Source: an uncultured Bacillus sp. (GTDB taxonomy: Bacteria; Bacillota; Bacilli; Bacillales; DSM-1321). From it: 42,896 nt of DNA. Below, in pieces: positions 32,814 to 39,843 of the stretch. The DNA lies in assembly GCA_934215995.1 (NCBI GenBank), contig CAKQBC010000002.1:1-42896 (forward strand). The letters run 5' to 3'. Each line of letters opens with the position of its first letter. The first letter of the stretch is position 1. The notes beneath the pieces were generated by a model. That model was not told the DNA's origin, made no database searches, and worked only from the letters and a program-made list of their open reading frames with translations. Made by a program: the position numbers and the translations under genes.

Positions 32814-32824
32814 GAGGAATTAGA

Positions 32825-33076
32825 ATGGATGCGGATAAATTAAAACAGTATGTGGCACTGATCGGAGGATGGCTATCGGCTGTCCTTTTATTTTTGGGGA
32901 CATTAAACGTGAAATTTGAATGGTTTAACCAAGAGAGTATTGATGCATTAGTAGTAGTCTTGATGGCATCAGTTCCATTTGTCATAGCCTTATATTCAGC
33001 TTGGAAGAACACATATATCCTGTCACCAAAAGCAAAGAAACAGGAACGTGTATTAAAACGGAATGGGTTGAAGTGA
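32825..33076 (+). CDS. Holin (SPP1/phi LC3-like)
   Basis: This 83-residue protein has two membrane spans, about residues 9-28 (VALIGGWLSAVLLFLGTLN) and 43-60 (VVVLMASVPFVIALYSAW), joined by a short polar turn, with a Lys-rich tail. This fits the SPP1-type holin family. It forms timed lesions in the membrane. ATG follows TAGGAGGAATTAG, and the endolysin gene begins one base after its stop. Confidence 0.92.
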   Translation: MDADKLKQYVALIGGWLSAVLLFLGTLNVKFEWFNQESIDALVVVLMASVPFVIALYSAWKNTYILSPKAKKQERVLKRNGLK

Positions 33077-33077
33077 G

Positions 33078-33863
33078 ATGGTCAAAGTCGCATACGATGC
33101 CGGTCACGGTAAATTCACAGCTGGTAAACGCTCACCTTTTGATGAAAGGGAATGGATGTTCAACAATGAAGTGGCTGTCGCTTTTGCCAATCGGATGAAT
33201 CAATATGAGAATGTTCAATTGCTAAGGCTCGACGATCCAAAAGGGATGAGGGATGTTCCTCTTCATGAACGGACGGATAAAGCGAATGAGTGGCATGCAG
33301 ATGTGCTTATTAGCTTTCACCACAATGCTTTGGGTGGTGTTTGGCATTCCGGTGGTGGTGTGGAAACATTCGTCCATCCACAATCATCTAAGAAATCAAA
33401 GGAATTACAAAAACTGATTCATCCAGCAATCGTCAAAGCAATGGGATTAAAAGACCGTGGAATGAAAGAGCAGAACCTTCATATGTTGAGGGAATCTAAT
33501 ATGCCGTCTATCCTCACAGAAGGTGGTTTCATGGATTCTACTGCGGACATTGTTGTAATGCGTGATAAAAACCGTTTAAAGGCTCAGGGTGAAGCTGTTG
33601 CCGATGCAGTAGCTAAATACTTCGGATTGAAGTTGAAGCAGGTTGTAAAAGCGGCAAACACTCAAAAGGAGGAAATCCGAATGTTAAAACCATCCACAAA
33701 GACATTAGAAAACGAGTTTGCAACTTTACTGGAGACAGCTCATAAAGAAGGTATCTTATCATCACCTGAATGGGCAAAGAAAGCGAGAGAAGGAAACTTA
33801 TCTCTCGATGATGCGATTGCTTTACAGTCCACAATCATCAGGCGAGTACATTTCAATAAGTGA
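33078..33863 (+). CDS. Endolysin: N-acetylmuramoyl-L-alanine amidase (Amidase_3)
   Basis: This 261-residue protein has an N-terminal Amidase_3 domain (about residues 1-180) with zinc-ligand blocks YDAGHGKFTAG (His at about residue 9), a Glu near 23, SFHHNALGG (about residues 76-84) and the catalytic LTEGGFMD. A linker with KAANTQKEE leads to a C-terminal helical domain of about 60 residues (from MLKPSTKTLENEF), which may bind the wall. It cuts the bond between MurNAc and L-Ala. It has no signal peptide, consistent with holin-dependent release. Confidence 0.93.
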   Translation: MVKVAYDAGHGKFTAGKRSPFDEREWMFNNEVAVAFANRMNQYENVQLLRLDDPKGMRDVPLHERTDKANEWHADVLISFHHNALGGVWHSGGGVETFVHPQSSKKSKELQKLIHPAIVKAMGLKDRGMKEQNLHMLRESNMPSILTEGGFMDSTADIVVMRDKNRLKAQGEAVADAVAKYFGLKLKQVVKAANTQKEEIRMLKPSTKTLENEFATLLETAHKEGILSSPEWAKKAREGNLSLDDAIALQSTIIRRVHFNK

Positions 33864-33869
33864 TCAACT

Positions 33870-33898
33870 GCCCTGCTCTTCGGAGTGGGGCTTTTTTT
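33870..33898 (+). terminator. Rho-independent terminator ending the lysis cassette
   Basis: GCCCTGCTC (33870-33878) pairs with GAGTGGGGC (33883-33891), with two G-U pairs and a TTCG loop, followed by seven T residues. Confidence 0.92.
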
Positions 33899-33937
33899 AT
33901 TGTTCGTTTATAATGTGAAAAAACGGAGGTGCTGAAG

Positions 33938-34180
33938 ATGGAAAGGCAGGAAGAAATTCAAGAACAACTCAATAAGATTACAAAGTACCGTATTGGTGCC
34001 GATGAAAAGGAACGTGAACTTAAAGCAGAAATGGCCAATATTCTAATGGATAAATACATAGGCGGATTCATGGCAATAAAACGAAATCATGGAGAAATCA
34101 GCAAGCGAGATTTTGAAGTAATGATGAAAGGATTTGCGAAGGAAGTTGTGCAATTGTACACAGGATCTAAACCATGGTGA
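33938..34180 (+). CDS. Helical hypothetical protein (80 aa)
   Basis: ATG 33938 lies 8 bases behind GGAGG. GTG 33929 overlaps that site and is unlikely as a start. The product is charged and helical in the first half (MERQEEIQEQLNKITKYR) and mildly basic after that. It stands alone between two strong terminators (33870-33898 and 34180-34211), so it is a separate transcription unit. It is not recognised. Confidence 0.6.
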   Translation: MERQEEIQEQLNKITKYRIGADEKERELKAEMANILMDKYIGGFMAIKRNHGEISKRDFEVMMKGFAKEVVQLYTGSKPW

Positions 34181-34211
34181 GAGGGGGCATTATTGCTCCC
34201 TCTTTTTTTTA
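34180..34211 (+). terminator. Rho-independent terminator between convergent genes
   Basis: AGAGGGGGC-type arm (34180-34188) pairs with GCTCCCTCT (34195-34203), with one G-U pair, followed by eight T residues. Confidence 0.85.
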
Positions 34212-34397
34212 TTTGTCCAATATCTCTCGTACTTGCTCATCTGTTAAATGCTCCCTTGCAAGTTTTCTGATAGCCATCGTCAAAATATTAGTCCTGCTGT
34301 AATCAGTTCCATGAAGGTTTGTAAGGTTTTTTACAAGTGTATCTAATAGTTCGATATCATTGTCGCTAAGTCTGAAACTGAATGTAGTTTTTGCCAC
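34209..34397 (-). CDS. Ribbon-helix-helix-like protein beside the partition operon
   Basis: The frame is open on the - strand from 34421, but GTG at 34395-34397 is preceded by TTAGGAGGGATAAC, so the protein begins MAKTTFSFRLSDNDIELLDT (62 residues). The TFSFRLSDND strand followed by two helices (SRTNILTMAIRKLAREH) is a ribbon-helix-helix DNA-binding fold. It diverges from the ParM operon across a repeat-rich gap of about 230 bases, and so may regulate that operon or form part of the partition complex. Confidence 0.75.
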   Translation of the reverse strand: MAKTTFSFRLSDNDIELLDTLVKNLTNLHGTDYSRTNILTMAIRKLAREHLTDEQVREILDK

Positions 34398-34625
34398 AGT
34401 TATCCCTCCTAAACTAACCATACATTCACCTTTCTCTTGATGGAAGGGGGAAAAAAAGTCGAAACATGCATAAACTCACCATTTTATGCACTTACTCATT
34501 GGATTATTCTAATTAAATTTTGTCACGAAATGGGTCTTTTGCTCATAGGATGTATTACAGATGTGTTGCAATGCAATTAAATTCTTGCAAGGTAATACAA
34601 CGGTAAACATCAAAGGAGGATGACA
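34398..34625. promoter_or_regulatory. Palindrome-rich control region; candidate parC centromere/operator
   Basis: This gap between the divergent ribbon-helix-helix gene and the actin gene holds two perfect 8-bp inverted repeats: TGCATAAA/TTTATGCA (34467-34474, 34483-34490) and TGTATTAC/GTAATACA (34551-34558, 34592-34599). The second encloses two copies of the palindrome TTGCAA (34566, 34585). A possible -35 TTGTCA at 34520 has only a weak -10 17 bases on. In type II partition loci the ParR-binding centromere and the promoter lie just upstream of parM. The exact site is not proven. Confidence 0.5.
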
Positions 34626-35486
34626 GTGGGGAGATTGATTCTTGGCATTGATGCAGGGAACCATAAGGCGAAGATAGTCGGGCCGTATGGCGTGGACATT
34701 TTTAGAACAGCGGTCTGTGACTGGTTTGAAAGGAATGTCATTGAAAAGCATGGTGATGATGACATGGAATTTGAGATTGATGGCAGAAAAGGATTTGCTG
34801 GACCGATTGCAGCTGTAGAAGATGAATTCGGTGGCGGATCCATGTTCGGAGAATCTAAAGCACATGACGATAACAAGGTACGAATACTACTCTCTCTCCA
34901 CAGATACATCAACAAATACTGCCCAGGAGATAAAACTATTAGCTTGGTGACAGGTCAGCCGTTTGTTTCTCATAAGTCCGATGAAAAGGAATCAATTCGC
35001 TCCATGCTGATCGGGCCGCATGAGTTCATGGTGAACGGAAGGGTTCAGCGATTACACATCATGGATGTTCGGGTAGCACCTGAAGGTGCAGGAGCATATT
35101 GGAGCAATCCAAAAGCAGGAGAAATTAGAATCCTTGATGTAGGAAGCGCCACTGTCAATGCATGTACCATTTCGAATAAGAGAGTGGTAAATTCATTTTC
35201 CAACACCTTTAATTTCGGAATGGAGACCGTTTCCGATAAGGATATTGCGAGGATTGCTCGTGGAATTAAAAACAAAACAACCGAATTGAAATGGAAGAAA
35301 ACCGATAAAGTCTTTGTCTGTGGAGGAGTTGCAGAGGAAATCCTTCCACACATCGCAGAACACTACCAGATGGCTCAGGTACTCGTTCCGCAGTATAGGA
35401 AGGGTGAGGGAAGGGTAACGCATTTACAGCCTGTTTTCGCTAATGCAGTGGGGTTTTACGAGCTTGCGAAGGGGGCTTTCGGATGA
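34626..35486 (+). CDS. parM: ParM/Alp-type actin-like partition ATPase
   Basis: The protein has about 286 residues. ATG 34620 is immediately against the AAAGGAGG site, so GTG 34626 is the more likely start. Actin-fold landmarks are the first phosphate loop GIDAGNHKAK at about residues 7-16, the second phosphate loop ILDVGSATVNA at about residues 163-173, and the adenosine-binding VFVCGGVAEEI at about residues 234-244. Such proteins polymerise with ATP to push low-copy plasmids apart. The ParR-like gene follows with a 4-base overlap. In a phage this points to a prophage kept as a plasmid. Confidence 0.88.
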   Translation: MGRLILGIDAGNHKAKIVGPYGVDIFRTAVCDWFERNVIEKHGDDDMEFEIDGRKGFAGPIAAVEDEFGGGSMFGESKAHDDNKVRILLSLHRYINKYCPGDKTISLVTGQPFVSHKSDEKESIRSMLIGPHEFMVNGRVQRLHIMDVRVAPEGAGAYWSNPKAGEIRILDVGSATVNACTISNKRVVNSFSNTFNFGMETVSDKDIARIARGIKNKTTELKWKKTDKVFVCGGVAEEILPHIAEHYQMAQVLVPQYRKGEGRVTHLQPVFANAVGFYELAKGAFG

Positions 35487-35707
35487 AGAAGAGGGAAATC
35501 AAGCCGGTAAGTTTCAGTTTGATTGACGAATATGAAAAGAAACTTCTGGATCATGCACTTCAACCAATCAATGGAGCATTCGGAAAGTACATTAAACGGC
35601 TCATTTCAAGGGATATGGAAGGTTGGGAAATAAGAACAGTTCCTTCTGAAGTTGTGGAAAAGTCTGTTAATTCTGTGGATAAAGAGGCAATGAACAGCTT
35701 TCTCTAA
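35483..35707 (+). CDS. parR: ParR-like ribbon-helix-helix adaptor
   Basis: This 74-residue protein overlaps the parM-like stop by 4 bases (ATGA), so the two are coupled. The N-terminal half, KPVSFSLIDEYEKKLLDHAL then FGKYIKRLISRD, has the beta strand and two helices of a ribbon-helix-helix fold with the Y-I-K-x-L-I signature seen in ParR-type proteins. The acidic C-terminal tail would contact actin filaments. ParR binds centromere iterons and ParM together. Assignment is from pattern and position. Confidence 0.78.
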   Translation: MKKREIKPVSFSLIDEYEKKLLDHALQPINGAFGKYIKRLISRDMEGWEIRTVPSEVVEKSVNSVDKEAMNSFL

Positions 35708-35729
35708 GAAGGCAATAGAAGGGGCCAAT

Positions 35730-35754
35730 ACCTGTGGTGTCTTTTCCCACAGGT
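35730..35754 (+). other. Hairpin between partition genes and downstream module
   Basis: ACCTGTGG (35730-35737) pairs perfectly with CCACAGGT (35747-35754) across a 9-base T-rich loop. A few bases later comes CTTTTTAAAAAG. There is no simple T-run after the hairpin. It may partly stop or process the transcript between parR and the membrane-protein gene at 35801. Confidence 0.5.
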
Positions 35755-35800
35755 TATGCAAGACTTTTTAAAAAGATGACTAAAAAGGAGCGAAATTTGC

Positions 35801-36193
35801 GTGATTATCAAGAATCCGCATGTAATTGAATCGAAAGTCCTGCCTTTGCCAATTGACATGGTTCGGGAGGAAAATGATGGAATCAGCAAAGGAATGTGGT
35901 TAGCAAATATTGGTATCATTACAGGAGTTTTAGTTTTTGGCTTAGAAGTGGATGCATTTGCAAGTACGGAATTGGATGTAAAGGCAAAGAATTTTTATTT
36001 CGATAAGTTTTTGGGTGTGGTGAAGTGGATTATCGTAGGAAAAGGGGGATGGGAAACAGTAAGCAAAGGATTGAAAGAAGACTTCGAAGGGGCCAAAAAA
36101 GCATTCATTCAATACATGATGATTTTCGCGGCGTTGTATCTTTTACCGGTTGGATTGAATCTGATCGAGGACTTTTTCCAAGATGAAGTATGA
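35801..36193 (+). CDS. Small multi-span membrane protein, VirB2-like in layout
   Basis: This 130-residue protein starts at GTG 35801 behind AAAAAGGAG. The first hydrophobic stretch (GMWLANIGIITGVLVFGLE, about residues 31-49) is followed by a possible signal-peptidase site after DAFA (about residue 54). A second amphipathic segment lies at about residues 67-81 (KFLGVVKWIIVGKGG) and a third hydrophobic segment at about residues 102-124 (AFIQYMMIFAALYLLPVGLN). A leader plus two helices is the layout of VirB2/TrbC-type subunits of type IV secretion. The similarity is in layout only. It overlaps the M23 gene by 11 bases. Confidence 0.55.
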   Translation: MIIKNPHVIESKVLPLPIDMVREENDGISKGMWLANIGIITGVLVFGLEVDAFASTELDVKAKNFYFDKFLGVVKWIIVGKGGWETVSKGLKEDFEGAKKAFIQYMMIFAALYLLPVGLNLIEDFFQDEV

Positions 36194-36896
36194 TATTACA
36201 AGTATTTTTGGTGCCAAGGAATCAGTGAGAAAAGGAGTCCATACAGGCATTGATTTAGCGATGCCAGAAGGTACAACACTTAGAAGTATCATTGATGGCA
36301 GAGTGATACAGATTTACGACGGCAGCGGATCCATGGGAAAAGGTGTACGGATAATGGGAGAGGATGACCGAGAATACATCTATGGACATATGAACATTGT
36401 CGGAGTAAAGGTAGGGGATATAATCAACTTCGGGGAGAAAATCGGTACCTCTGGAAATACGGGAAATTCAACCGGACCACATTTGCATTTCGCTGTAGTA
36501 GAAAATGGTGAGTATATTAATCCACAAGATTATGTTCCTCTATTGCAGAACATAATTGGAAATAACATCTTTGCATACTCAGAACGAGCAAACAGTCGAG
36601 AGGAATTGGAAAATTTAAATGGATGTACCGAATTAGAGAAACCTCCAATATGGGACATTGAGGGCAGGGTTGACTATGCAGTAGAACTAAAAAAGTGTGA
36701 AATTGAACAAGAAATAGAAGCCTTTCTTGACTACACAATGGATTTATTAGTGGATTTAAGTTACTCCCTGGCATTAATCGGTGGAGGAGTGCTAATTGTT
36801 TTGAGGGTTGCTGGAATGACAAGGGCCACTAAATACTTTTCCGTACTGCAATGTGTTCACATATTTATAAGGAGTTTGTTAGGAGGGACAGCATGA
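36183..36896 (+). CDS. Membrane-anchored M23 family metallopeptidase
   Basis: This 237-residue protein has an M23 (LytM/lysostaphin-like) domain at about residues 1-125. ITSIFGAKESVRKGVHTGID gives the H-x-x-x-D zinc pair near residues 20-24, YGHMN lies at about residue 63, and GPHLHFAV provides the H-x-H pair near residue 99. A linker of about 70 residues leads to one membrane span near the C-terminus (LALIGGGVLIVLRVAGM). No N-terminal signal peptide is visible. It would cleave peptidoglycan cross-bridges. It is translationally linked to the genes before and after, so it probably works with the ATPase. Confidence 0.88.
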   Translation: MKYDITSIFGAKESVRKGVHTGIDLAMPEGTTLRSIIDGRVIQIYDGSGSMGKGVRIMGEDDREYIYGHMNIVGVKVGDIINFGEKIGTSGNTGNSTGPHLHFAVVENGEYINPQDYVPLLQNIIGNNIFAYSERANSREELENLNGCTELEKPPIWDIEGRVDYAVELKKCEIEQEIEAFLDYTMDLLVDLSYSLALIGGGVLIVLRVAGMTRATKYFSVLQCVHIFIRSLLGGTA

Positions 36897-39265
36897 AATT
36901 TAAAGTGATAAAGCCTGAATATGTGTATCTCAAACTAATTCCAAACAATTCGGTCCGCAATAACGAAACGCATTTACTGGCCAGAACGATCGCTTCCTTG
37001 TACCGAAGCATGAGACAGAGCCTGAAAATCGAACAGGAAAAACATTTGAAGGTATTCAGAAAAGACTTCTACTTATGGCAAAGAGCGAGTTACTCACCAA
37101 CAGGAAAGGTTGCTTATTACATCTACATGGAACATGAGAAGATCGAGTTTTATTTCATCGTACCCACAATGCATTACCAAGTATTAAAAGAACGGATAAG
37201 AAACGTATGGAGCTCTATAACCATTGAAGAAGTAGACGAAATCCCATTGTTCAGCGAAGAGGCAACCAAGTATCAAATGGTTTATCAAAAAGAAGATGGC
37301 CTTAGTTTACGAACTGACCGCAAAGATAACGACCTTCTAACTGCTTCACTAAACCTTGTGAATGAACTTCAGCAAGGAGATAAAGCAGGTATCCTCTACA
37401 ATTTCATTCCTACATCACAAAACAGCTTTCAACACACCCACAAGTCAACACTTGAAAAAGTGAATAAAGGTTTACCTGTAGATCGAAACAAGATGGGAGC
37501 TGGCTACCTATTCAAAAAAACCCTTTCCATTATCGATTCCATCATTAAAGATCTGGCTGAAGTATTGTCCGGTGAAAAGAAAGTTGATCAAGATTCATTG
37601 GTGAATGCCATTTATGAACGTCTTACTGGAGACGATAAAAAAATCAGCCAAAGTACCTTTAAAAAGGCAAGAGGGCAAATTCTTGAGACGCAAATACTGG
37701 TCTTCAGTGAAAGCCAGGTGAAATTGCGGGAACGCAGCTATGCTACATCACTTGCACAAAGTTTCGATGTGATTAGTGGAGATAACGAACTTAAAAGGAA
37801 GAAGCATAAGGGCAAAGTGGATATGTTGGCCACACGGATTGAAGGCGCAGAAGTTAATAAGATATGGGATGAAGAAGGACAGAACTTTATTGCTTTACCT
37901 GGAAGGGACCTGATTAGTGCCTATCCATTCATGGAACATGTATCAACTCAAGAGATGAAGGTTCCGGAAGAATTACGGCAAGGGGTCATGTGCATAGGAG
38001 ATGTGATTTTCCAAGGAATATCGCAACCAGCGTATTTGAGCACACACGAATCTTTAAAAAAGCTACTCTTACTATTGATTGGGCCAACAAGGGCTGGAAA
38101 ATCAAATCTGATTTCACACCTTTGCATAGACGCTGTAGAAAATGGCGAATGTGTTATTATCTTGGACTTCATTAAGAAATGTGAATTAGGAAGTGATGTG
38201 GCAGCGTGTTTCCCGGATGATAAGAAACTGATCATTGATTGCTCAGACACGAACAATCTTCAAGGAATTGGTTACAACGAAGCAGGTACACATCCGGATC
38301 CATTTGAACATTATCTGAACACGAAACTCCAAGCATCAAACACATTAACTTTGGTGGATTCCATCAACATTCAAAATGACAGTGGTAAATTGACGGCTAA
38401 AATGCAACGATATTTGGAGGCTGCGTGTCTAATCGTCTATGTAAGTGGAGGTAGTCTAAATGATGTGTTCACAGTCCTCCAGAATCACCGAATTAGGCAC
38501 GAATTTATTAATAAAATTCCTAAAGAACAAATGAAATATCTGGATGAATATGTAGAATCCCTTCAAGAGATCGACATTTACGAAAAAGGGGAAACTTCAC
38601 CAAGCGGAACGAAAGTACCTTCTGGCATTATTGATCGGTTAAATGTATTGAAACGGAATGCTTTTGTAGAAATCATGTTAAGGCAGGACATTTCTAAGAA
38701 TATTAATTTAGTTGAAGAAATGCAGAAGAATCAAGCAATCATCATTAAAATGCCACAAAGGGCATTTTCGACAAATGAGGAACGGGACACAATCGTGACT
38801 TACTGGCTTACGAAGATATGGTTTTCTCTACAAATCAGGGGACACTTATACAACGAGAAAGATTTACTGAAAGTGAATTTGATTATTGATGAAATTTACC
38901 AAGTAAATCATGCGGAGCAATACTTAACGAATAACTTGAGCCAGATTGCGAAGTTCAATCTCAAACCTATCATAAGCTGCCACTACATTAATCAATTGAA
39001 ATACATGAGAAAAGAATTACGAAGTGCCAATACGTCTTATATGCTGATTCAGGGATGCGATTCAGACAATTACAGAGAGCTAAAAAGCATTTTAGAGCCA
39101 TTCACTGAAGAGAGCCTACTTCGCATGAAAGAATACCACAGTCTAAACTGCGTCAAAACAAGGGACGGTTACGGTAAATTCATTACGAAACTGCCGGGGA
39201 AAGTTGAGGATCGCATAAAGCTAAAGAAAAAAGAAAACAACTTAGTTGAATCTCCAATAGGTTAA
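36893..39265 (+). CDS. VirB4/HerA-class ATPase, conjugation-like
   Basis: The protein has 790 residues. The frame is open from 36851, but ATG 36893 has the site TAGGAGGGACAGC and overlaps the peptidase stop by 4 bases. A long N-terminal region (to about residue 380) lacks known catalytic motifs. Walker A is LIGPTRAGKSNL at about residues 393-404 and Walker B is VNLIIDEIYQ at about residues 660-669. A conserved late block, KPIISCHYINQL, lies near residue 693. This is the pattern of VirB4/TraG/HerA-FtsK superfamily motors that drive DNA or protein through type IV secretion-like channels. The exact subfamily is not certain. Confidence 0.82.
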   Translation: MKFKVIKPEYVYLKLIPNNSVRNNETHLLARTIASLYRSMRQSLKIEQEKHLKVFRKDFYLWQRASYSPTGKVAYYIYMEHEKIEFYFIVPTMHYQVLKERIRNVWSSITIEEVDEIPLFSEEATKYQMVYQKEDGLSLRTDRKDNDLLTASLNLVNELQQGDKAGILYNFIPTSQNSFQHTHKSTLEKVNKGLPVDRNKMGAGYLFKKTLSIIDSIIKDLAEVLSGEKKVDQDSLVNAIYERLTGDDKKISQSTFKKARGQILETQILVFSESQVKLRERSYATSLAQSFDVISGDNELKRKKHKGKVDMLATRIEGAEVNKIWDEEGQNFIALPGRDLISAYPFMEHVSTQEMKVPEELRQGVMCIGDVIFQGISQPAYLSTHESLKKLLLLLIGPTRAGKSNLISHLCIDAVENGECVIILDFIKKCELGSDVAACFPDDKKLIIDCSDTNNLQGIGYNEAGTHPDPFEHYLNTKLQASNTLTLVDSINIQNDSGKLTAKMQRYLEAACLIVYVSGGSLNDVFTVLQNHRIRHEFINKIPKEQMKYLDEYVESLQEIDIYEKGETSPSGTKVPSGIIDRLNVLKRNAFVEIMLRQDISKNINLVEEMQKNQAIIIKMPQRAFSTNEERDTIVTYWLTKIWFSLQIRGHLYNEKDLLKVNLIIDEIYQVNHAEQYLTNNLSQIAKFNLKPIISCHYINQLKYMRKELRSANTSYMLIQGCDSDNYRELKSILEPFTEESLLRMKEYHSLNCVKTRDGYGKFITKLPGKVEDRIKLKKKENNLVESPIG

Positions 39266-39314
39266 ATTACGTATATTGGTTATAATTAGAAAAAATAGAT
39301 AAGGGGATATTAAA

Positions 39315-39755
39315 ATGAAAGATAAATTGAATTTCGTACTGGGTGTAATTACGCTCGCTATAGCTTTCGTAGTTGGTGCATATGTATATCTGACTGATCT
39401 GTCTGAGGCTTCAGACTTTGAACCAAAAACAGTACATTTTGAGAATGCTGATTTTACTTTAACTGCCATTGAATCATCTGATAACGAACATATAGTCAAC
39501 TATACAATCTTAAACACTGGCAATACTGAAATTTCTTCTGGCGACTATTCATTGGCTATTAAGAACGGTGAAAAACGATTCGAAAGGACAATGTTAAGCA
39601 CGGATCATGAGTACATCAATCCCGGAATGGAGAAAAGTTTTACGGCCACTTTTGAAATGACAGAAGAAGATCTTCAAAATGGAGAGCTGATCATTTCATC
39701 AGGCATCTTTAAAACGGAGGAACAAAAGATTTTGTTGAATGACATTATAAGATAA
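39315..39755 (+). CDS. N-terminally anchored exported protein (DUF4352-like fold)
   Basis: The protein has 146 residues, with an ATG start behind ATAAGGGGATAT. A single hydrophobic segment (FVLGVITLAIAFVVGAYVYL, about residues 7-26) has no lipobox Cys, so it is a membrane anchor. The rest is a beta-rich extracellular domain with acidic loops (NYTILNTGNTEISSGDYSLA), similar to the immunoglobulin-like DUF4352 group. A TATAAT at 39281-39286 may give it its own promoter, and a terminator follows. It could be a prophage surface protein or part of the preceding module. Confidence 0.65.
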   Translation: MKDKLNFVLGVITLAIAFVVGAYVYLTDLSEASDFEPKTVHFENADFTLTAIESSDNEHIVNYTILNTGNTEISSGDYSLAIKNGEKRFERTMLSTDHEYINPGMEKSFTATFEMTEEDLQNGELIISSGIFKTEEQKILLNDIIR

Positions 39756-39780
39756 AAGGAGCCTTTGCGGGCTCCTTTTT
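39756..39780 (+). terminator. Rho-independent terminator ending the ATPase region
   Basis: AAGGAGCC (39756-39763) pairs perfectly with GGCTCCTT (39770-39777) across a 6-base loop, followed by T residues. It separates this unit from the convergent serine recombinase gene. Confidence 0.9.
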
Positions 39781-39797
39781 CGTGGAGAAAGAATGAG

Positions 39798-39843
39798 GGG
39801 TTATAATTGAAGGTTCTGCCAGCCGATCACTCAGTTATAACCC
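39798..39843. other. Inverted repeat at the 3' end of the serine recombinase gene
   Basis: GGGTTATAA (39798-39806) and TTATAACCC (39835-39843) form a 9-bp inverted repeat spaced by 28 bases, straddling the recombinase stop codon. The size would fit a recombinase half-site pair (attP) or a terminator stem for the - strand. Neither is proven. Confidence 0.35.

Noticed and set aside
36893..39265. Second terminase or FtsK chromosome translocase identity for the large ATPase
   Set aside because: No nuclease domain and no FtsK gamma-type end. The context with an M23 peptidase and a small membrane protein favours a VirB4/HerA-type motor.
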